Assembly: GCA_009731375.1 (NCBI GenBank)
Contig: BJOX01000002.1
Coordinates: 636,565 to 690,679 of the forward strand
From: Paulinella micropora
Lineage: Eukaryota; Cercozoa; Imbricatea; Euglyphida
Direction of reading: 5' to 3'
DNA length: 54,115 nucleotides
Under the pieces are notes generated by a model. That model did no database searches. It had not been told where the DNA came from and saw only the letters and a program-made list of their open reading frames with translations. This document shows positions 40,072-54,115 of this stretch, piece by piece (position 1 is the stretch's first letter; each line of letters opens with the position of its first letter). The position numbers and the translations under genes are program-made.

Positions 40072-41106
40072 TTAGGGTTTTGCGGACGTTCGTATCGGCG
40101 ATGAAAATGCGTAAGATTCGTTCTTGTAGGGTTCGCATCTCCTGCTTATGCACATGCGGTCATTCGACTCCGGGACCATCGTGTAGGTTTTGTTGGACAG
40201 GATGAGAGGGTGCTTCTTTCTCAAGTGATGGGAGAGAACATTACAGGCGTAGGTTTGGTGCGGTGACTCTCGATACTCTTTGCTTGCTGCCATACTCGCA
40301 TGGCTTGGACAGTGGCTCTCCGTAAGTGTTTAACCCAGCGGTGGGGATGGTATGCTATAAGTTCTACGTGCAGTTCTTGAGTTAGTTCAAGGATAGCTCC
40401 GGAGTTTGATAGACGTAGTAGGCACTGGGCCCCAGGTTTCATCAGGTTTCATCAGGTAGCATCGGGCAGCTGTTGAGCGTAACATTACGTATGGTTGACG
40501 GGGAGCAACTTGGGAACCTTCGTAGATCTTCGTAGTGCCGTAAAAGCATGCTATGTAGTCCCAGTCTTGTAGTCCCTGTCCGTTTCCATGTTTCCGAAGC
40601 TTGAAGATAGTGCCAGGTTCCAGGTCATCGCAGATTGCAGAGATTGAGTGGCGTACTAGTAGAGGGCCTTCTGTTGGAATGGCTTCCCAGTATGTCAGGT
40701 TGTTCGTATGTCGCTGGGCATTTGTGAGGCTTCTGCATTGCATGCTGCATGGGTCCGGATGGCGAGAAGTGCATACTTCATGTGGAAAGGTAGAGCGGTG
40801 TCGGGCAAAGGGTTTCGGGTTGTCTTCAGTTCGAAAGGTAGCTGAGGGGTAGGCCTTACGTCGCATGTTGAGGGTCGGTTTGAGCCAATTGATGAATTTG
40901 GCTTCCATGCATCGTCGATTAGCTCGGGCTGAGTCCTGTTCCATCTTTGTTGCTGAAGTTGGGAGTGGTTCCATATTAAGAAGAAGGGGTATAAATATAA
41001 ACCGATGCATGCCAAGTTTGCAGCCTTGGGTAAGAAGGCGGGTTTGTCCGGGTTGGTGGTGTTGCGACCCATTGAAGTATCGCATTCCTCTGAGTTCAGA
41101 TTTCAT
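40072..41106 (-). pseudogene. Upstream retroelement coding region with a GIY-YIG-like segment
   Basis: The frame from 41106 contains RRCMEAKFINWLKPTLNMRR, which fits the C-terminal 'E..fI..LKP.LN' block of GIY-YIG endonucleases; the N-terminal GIY and YIG motifs were not found. Overlapping frames (40442-40221, 40293-40072, 40153-39740) continue toward the RT with frame changes (for example TLISLCKVSYKRPASIASRL). Probably one long protein broken at three or more points. Confidence 0.5.
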
Positions 41107-41349
41107 ACGTTTTTCCCTTGGAAGGATTCCCCAATGTAGCTTTGTACAGTTCCTGGTGCCAGGGTTCTCCCGGGTTTCTCAAAACCCTGAACGGGGCTGC
41201 TTAGTGGTTGAGGGTTCTCCAGGGCATCATTAGGGTTCTTGGGCAGGTCCGCAGTCTCCAATGTGTTAGTTGATAGACTGCTGCTACTGCTGCTGCTGCT
41301 GCCGGTGACTGCGGTGGCCGTGGTCGCGCAAGGGGGCAAGGCACAGTTA

Positions 41350-43722
41350 TCAACTCACTGCAGACGAGACAAGCGTTGCAGTGGGTCCTTCGGAATTAGG
41401 GTTGGGGTTGGGGGCAGCATTAGCTCCGGGACTATCGCCTTCTGCAGTGGGTAGTTGTGTCTTTGCTACTGCTGCTTGGCTTAAGGATAGAAGGCTTGAG
41501 AACGCCGGGAAGTTGTTTAGAATGGTAAATAGTGCCTGCTGTTGGTTTACGTTGAGTTGAAGTCCCATCAGTATTGGGGGAGGCAGAGATGACGATGAGG
41601 ATGACGAAGGTAGGGTAGGCAGGTTGGTATGGGTCAGGGGTGTCTCTACTTGACGACGAGCTATAGTGCGGGGCATAGGTAAGTTAGAGATGTCGATCGG
41701 ATTAGGTAATGACCTCGCTTGGATCCGAGCTTGTCGATGTGAGAGACGGAGGTGAGGGGGCCGCGGGTCGACGCCTAGGGCACGAAATATTTCAGCATTA
41801 TCTCCTCGTTCTTGTGGGTCGTCATCATCAGCAGGATCACTAGAGGTATAGTAGGCTGATACTTTAGTTAAAGGTAAAGGTTTTGAGGGGAAGAGTAGGG
41901 AGTGGGCATTTCGCTGAGTAGCAGGGGGGATCACCAGTTCTTCTTCCTCGTTATCCAACGATGCATCCAGTTCATCCTTCTCCTTCGTGTACTCCTTCCT
42001 GTTCTTTCGCTGGCAAGGGAGGTGGTTGCGAAGATGCTGGTGGACTAGAAGAGCGGGAACTTGACGAGCTAGTAGATGGGGACGGTTCCTCGATTAGTTT
42101 CTGTCGCTCCGTCTTTTTGACAACGTTCAACGTTTTAGTAGGATTGGTCTGCTGTGTAGTAGACTCAGCAGTGGGGTTGGACTTTTTTTTTTTCCTGTTT
42201 TGTGGCGTCAATTGTAGTCACGTCCTCCTTGCGTTTGCGTATGATCGGGGCAGGTCCTCGGTTCAGCGTTGTCTTGTCCGACGTGCTTGTTAACTGTTGC
42301 TTGCGAGAAGAGAGTGTGGGATCGGCAGGAACTTGACGGTAGTCTTTTACGATGCATCCAGCGTAGTCGTAGTGCGTATCAACATATGTAAGCATTGACA
42401 GCAGAGCGTTCGCCAGACAGTCGTTGAGTCCAGGGCCAATTCTCCAATGATTACGTTGCTGTTCCACAGACGTTCGAAGAGTTTCAAACCAGATCTAGAG
42501 GCTAGATATTTTGGAGAAGTGCGAGTTCTTCAAGATTTCGTTTGCAGAGAGGGCATCACCAGCTGCAGCTCCTTGTTCACGATCATCAGAGTTGTGAACC
42601 ATGAGTAGCACATCATACAGGTGGGCCGCCAATTTCCAAGACCAGTAACCATTGCGTGTTAGTAGATGGATCATGCCATCGAACGAGATGCAATCCAGGT
42701 CTTTGTCTTTCGGTGCTGGGACTCTTCCAGCTCGGGCAACTTCAATAAGTGCTTTGTTGAGAGCTTCACGTTTAGTTAGGGTGGCAGATTCATGCTCCAC
42801 TTGTGAGAGGAGGGTTTCAATGAAGTGACGGTGTGGCCCCCCATCGAATGGGATCAGGAGTGCAGGGCGAGGGACAGACTTGGAGGCTATCCTTTCATTG
42901 ACCCAATCCTCATCTTTCAGTTCTTGCTGGTTGCTCTTTGTTCCCAACTCAATCTTTTGACTTCTCGAAAGTAGGCTGTGCTTCCACTGACTTGCTTGTC
43001 CGTTTGTAAATTGCATGAGGAGAGTAGTATGGCAAACATCTAGAGTAATCAGACGATCATAGTGCAGCGGTGGAGAATTGTGTTGGTTTCGTCCTCGTTG
43101 TTGACGTTGTTGCTGTTGCCTCTTTTCTCTCTCTTCCTTCTCTTCTCTGCGGATGCGGTCCATGCTCTTTTTGTAGGGGTCTGGGGCATCGTAGCTTTTC
43201 TTCTGGGGGGTATTGCTAGTTGTAGAGGCTGATTGAGATCTGGATCGGGTTTGGTCTTGTTTTTTTAGTGAGAGGTCTGTGCTTTGTTCATAGCTTTGCT
43301 TCGAGCTGGCATGAGAGGTTGACTGGTGTCGGTCATGTTGTTTCTGTCCATGGTCACGTCTGGGGATTTGTGGGGGACGAGCGTTGTTTTCTTGAGTAGG
43401 AGCATTGGTGTCTGCGGTATGGGCTTCGTCCTCGATCTTGATCTTTATCTCTCTGTCGGTAGTCGTGTCGGTCGAAATGTTGGTGGTGAGTCTTACGTGG
43501 TGAGCTTGACCTGTTTCTGCGGTATGGGGAGGCAGAAGGGCTTCTTCGACGATCCGTGTTTATGAGTCGGCGGTCTGAGCTTCCATATTTGTAGCTTCTT
43601 GAGTTGTCTCCAGTACGTGAGTGCAAGTCTCTGCGATGATGACTCATCGTAGGCGATCTGGCAAGCCAGACGTGTCGAATCCCGAACCCTAATGAGGGCA
43701 AGGATGCAGATTTAACTTTCAA
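41350..43722 (-). other. 5' ORF region of the retroelement
   Basis: Minus-strand frames at 43722-43354 (Arg/Ser/His-rich, SR-like), 43163-42495 (MDRIRREEKEEREKRQQQQR, then a folded-looking part with HRHFIETLLSQVEHESA), 42467-42165 and 41958-41350. Gag-like or nucleic-acid-binding function is inferred from composition only. No zinc knuckle seen. Confidence 0.5.
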
Positions 43723-44236
43723 GAACAGTTATTTAATAACAGGGGTTAACCAGACCACGAGTGACTGTGCTCGCCCCTTTGGAATGGCTAAGTAGATTTG
43801 AGGTTTTGGTTAGAGTTGAGTAAGGGTAAGAGGCATGATTTGGGTAAAGGGCATGGTGTGTGTAAGGTCTCCAGTGCAACGACTGTTTTGAGTGGGAAGT
43901 CTGTGGTGAGGAATTGGTTTAGGTTGTATGATAACGGATGTAGGTTGGGTGAAGTGGAAGGATAGATAGAACGGTCAGTGAGAAAAGTTTGCGTGTGATA
44001 TGGGCGAAAAAGGAAAATGCTAGAGTAAAGGTCAGTTTTTTCCAGTGCACCCACGGCGGGGAAATACAGATAAAAATTGAAACAAGTTAGAAAAGCTTAC
44101 GAAATATTATAATAAAGTAAAGTAATGATTGTGCATTGACGTTAGCTGCTGGTAAATTAACGTAGTGTCACATAAATTGTATTGTATCATATTTGGCCTA
44201 ATTCATTAGTTCCTCAGTGAGTTAATTAGTCCCCAG
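43717..44236 (-). repeat. Terminal direct repeat (5' copy)
   Basis: Starts TTTCAAGAACAGTTATTTAA and ends TTAATTAGTCCCCAG on the plus strand; matches 37321-37842 along its whole length. Confidence 0.9.
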
Positions 44237-44240
44237 TGAT

Positions 44241-45985
44241 CGCCACTCAGAACTTTCGATTTTTTCAAGTTCCACTTTCAGTGATGTCTGCACATCCTGA
44301 GCTTCTAAGACCCGTGTCACGCGGCGTGTTCCGGGGGCAGACTCACAGTGCCACTGACGGTAATATTAACTTAATAACTCTTAGTAGAACTTGAATTTCT
44401 ACTAGTAGAGATGAGTGATAAGTAGTCAGAGCCAGGCACGGTAACTGGGATACAGTCATTATATTTACCTCTACCCTAGTCACCGTGCAGTTAAACTTAC
44501 TGTATTAATATCATGCTTAGTTTTCAAGTATGCCACCGCGGTGTTGGACGCAGGTGTCGTTCTGTAGTTGTCACAGTCAGAAATCTCTTCAACTTCAAGT
44601 ATTGACTTGAATTCAGTGCCCGGCTTCCCGGAGGCTTACTTTGGTTACTGTAGTAGCGAGACAGGACCGATGGACTCTGAAGGGAGTTGTTAAAGGCCTC
44701 CGAGCATGCTGACCGTCGGATTCGGTTGATCAAACTCTATACTGAGAGGCTATGCGCAGTTTTCCTAGTAACGGACCAGAAAATCATCGTAGTGTGACAA
44801 CTGCACGACCAAGTTTTACGCGGCTCAGACCGTCCAGGTGACTCAGCCTGTTTTAATAAAATACTTGTCACCGTAGTAGTGAGTTGGAAGCACTTGTGAA
44901 GATGATAAATTGACTCAGATGATAGCATACTACTAATAAGTCACAGGGGAAGTGTTGAAGAGGAAAATGGACGTGGTATCAAAGAGATAAAAAGTTGAAA
45001 AGAAATGAAGCCTTAGAAAAAAAAAAAAAATCAAGTTGCTCGGCCGGGTCACCTAATCTCATACGTTGCCGCATAATCGTTCATATTCAATAAAAAGTAT
45101 TAATATTATTTATTATTAATTAATAATTTAAATGCTTAATATGCTAACAGCTACCAGCCTTTTTACGTTCTTAGCCGCCATTCGCCGGTATTTGCGTATA
45201 CCTGCCGGACACGGTCAATTACCTATTCTTACGGCAGTTGCCATTGTGCACGTGACATTTTCCTTCTCGTAGCAGTTCAGTTCACTACTTCTTTTTGAGA
45301 CATTCTCGTAAGACATTCTCGCGTTCTCGCTTTTTGTCTTATGATTAAATATTAAATGACACACGGTGGAGTGGTCACATATTTGTTTTTGTTGTTGTCG
45401 TCGTCGTCGTTGCTGTTGTTCCTTGTTGTTGCTTGTTGTGGTTATTGCTGTTGATCTTCTTGATGTTGGTTTGACCCCTGTGTTGACATTGTTGCTACTG
45501 CTGTCGTCGTTGTTGCTGTCGTCGTCGTCGTTGTCGTCGTTATCGCTGTTGACTTTGCTGTTGTCGTTGTTGTTGTGACAAGAACGAGGTTGCTTATGCA
45601 GTTGTTTTCTGCTTCTTGGTTGGCGACCCACCTGCATGTGTTCAAGTTTATACTTGTGTATGTATGTATGTATGTATGTATGTATTGTATGTATGTATGT
45701 TTCATGCTTTTTGGTAGCAGGCTCATCTCCAGATATGCATGTCTGTATATATGTATGTGTCTATGTATGCATGTTATATGTATGTATCTATGTATGCGTG
45801 TTTCGCTGTTTTGATGTGTTGTTGTTGTTGTTGTTGTTGTCGTCGTCGTCGTCGTCGTTGTTGTTGGGAGAGAGAGAGAGAGAGAGGGAAGGAGGCAGGG
45901 GGGTGGGGGGGGGTTAAGCTATGTATGTATGTATGTATGTATGTATCTACCTACCTACCTACCTACCTATCTACCTATCTGCCTA
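44241..45985. other. No gene recognised; TTG/TCG and TGTA repeats at the right side
   Basis: Unique sequence to about 45360, then (TTG/TCG)n at 45375-45590 and 45820-45865, short TATG arrays and a GA array. No exon-like island with splice sites was seen before 45986. Confidence 0.45.
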
Positions 45986-53036
<7,051 letters not shown>

Positions 53037-53049
53037 CTATTAACAGCGA

Positions 53050-54031
53050 GACAGAAGAAGAAGAAGAAGAAGAAGAAGAAGAAGAAGAAGAAGAAGAAGA
53101 AGAAGCAGAAGAAGAAGAAGGAGAAGACGAAAGAAGAAGAAGAAAGAAGAAGAAGAAAGAAGAAGAAAGAAGAAGAAGAGGAAGAAGAAAGAGGAAGAAG
53201 AAAGAGGAAGAAGAAAGAAGAAGAAGAAAGAAGAAGAAGAAAGAAGAAGAAAGAAGAAAGAAGAAGAAGAAGAAGAAGAAAGAAGGAGAAAGAAGAAGAA
53301 AGAGGAAGCAAGAAGAAGAAGAAAGAAGAAGCAAGAAGAAGAAGAAAGAAGAAGAAGAAGAAGAAGAAGAAGAAGAAGAAGAAAGAAGAAGAAAGAAGAA
53401 GAAAGAAGAAGAAAGAAGAAAGAAGAAGAAAGAAGAAGAAAGAAGAAAGAAAGAAAGAAAGAAAGAAGAAAGAAAGAAAGAAGAAAGAAAGAAAGAAGAA
53501 AGAAAGAAGAAGAAAGAAAGAAGAAGAAAAAAGAAGAAAGAAGAAAGAAGAAGAAAGAAGAAGAAAGAAGAAGAAAGAAGAAAGAAGAAGAAAGAAGAAG
53601 AAAGAAGAAGAAAGAAGAAAGAAGAAAGAAGAAAGAAAGAAAGAAGAAAGAAAGAAAGAAAGAAGAAAGAAAGAAAGAAGAAAGAAAGAAAGAAGAAAGA
53701 AAGAAGAAGAAAGAAAGAAGAAGAAAGAAGAAAGAAGAAGAAGAAGAAAGAAGAAGAAGAAAGAAGAAGAAGAAAGAAGAAGAAAGAAGAAGAAAGAAGA
53801 AGAAGAAGAAGAAGAAGAAGAAGGAAGAAGGAAGAAGGAAGAAGAAAGAAGAAAGAAGAAAGAAGAAGAAGAAAGAAGAAGAAGAAGAAGAAGAAGAAGA
53901 AGAAGAAAGAGGAGGAGGAGAAGAAGAAGAAGAAGAAGAAGAAGAAGAAGAAGAAGAAGAAAGAGGAGGAGGAGGAGGAGAAGAAGAAGAAGAAGAAGAA
54001 GAAGAAAAGAAGAAGAAGAAGAAGAAGAAGC

Positions 54032-54066
<35 letters not shown>

Positions 54067-54115
54067 AAGAAAGAAAGAAAGAAGGAAGGAAGGAAGGAGG
54101 GAAAGGAAAGGAAAG
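53050..54115. repeat. (GAA)n/(GAAA)n array to the window end
   Basis: A long purine tract with irregular GAA/GAAA phasing, ending in GGAA/GAAA. No gene. Confidence 0.95.

Larger units (their letters stand above)
37321..44236 (-). mobile_element. Penelope-like retroelement with 520-bp terminal direct repeats
   Basis: 6.9 kb between direct repeats 37321-37842 and 43717-44236, flanked by the 4-bp duplication TGAT (37317-37320 and 44237-44240). On the minus strand the order is: Ser/Arg-rich and Gln-rich ORFs, a GIY-YIG-like segment, then a reverse transcriptase. RT motifs are of the Penelope type rather than the gypsy or LINE type. An endonuclease-like segment N-terminal to RT recalls the Chlamys group. 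Several frame breaks suggest that the copy is dead or poorly sequenced. Confidence 0.7.

Overview
The window is eukaryotic chromosomal DNA carrying a large DNA-virus-like block, followed by about 33 kb of very microsatellite-rich host sequence. The host is not identifiable from sequence alone. It has spliceosomal introns (a 67-nt intron near 18.3 kb and a split methylenetetrahydrofolate reductase gene), a Polinton remnant, a Penelope-like retroelement and tRNA-derived SINEs. That fits a protist or an invertebrate with an expanded genome. Four N runs show that this is a draft assembly.

Region 1 (1 to about 20.9 kb) is compact, GC-rich and densely coding on both strands. It resembles an endogenous or co-assembled Nucleocytoviricota-like virus. 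Recognisable members are an A32/FtsK-type packaging ATPase, a VLTF3-like and a VLTF2-like late transcription factor, a PCNA-like clamp in two frames, a probable single-strand DNA-binding protein in two frames, a small conserved NCLDV-type membrane protein, a giant Pro-repeat/coiled-coil protein open at the left window edge, and an 800-residue tyrosine recombinase that looks most like a telomere resolvase (protelomerase). At 14.8-15.7 kb lie two AT-cored palindromes of about 135 bp, which are inverted copies of each other. A protelomerase-like enzyme next to large palindromes suggests a linear genome with covalently closed hairpin ends. This is the most interesting candidate system in the window. 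Genes on both sides of the palindromes share a CTCACAAT-type leader motif and two related promoter inverted repeats, so 12-21 kb appears to be one element. One gene there is spliced.

Region 2 (21-30 kb) holds (TCTA)n, (TGTA)n and (GA)n arrays, a three-copy 440-bp interspersed repeat, and dispersed exons of a minus-strand host gene. Fragments of those exons are repeated among the microsatellites.

Region 3 (30-33.6 kb) is AT-rich. It contains the N-terminal part of a broken Polinton-type protein-primed DNA polymerase, interrupted by a 177-bp MITE-like insertion with an 8-bp target duplication.

Region 4 (33.6-37 kb) is purine/pyrimidine microsatellite with a shuffled leucine-rich-repeat gene cluster present in both orientations. 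Region 5 (37.3-44.2 kb) is a 6.9-kb minus-strand Penelope-like retroelement with 520-bp terminal direct repeats and a 4-bp target duplication. Region 6 (45.9-53.0 kb) is the 3' part of a host methylenetetrahydrofolate reductase gene on the minus strand. Its short exons are embedded in microsatellites, and several are partially duplicated many times. The window ends in (GAA)n DNA.
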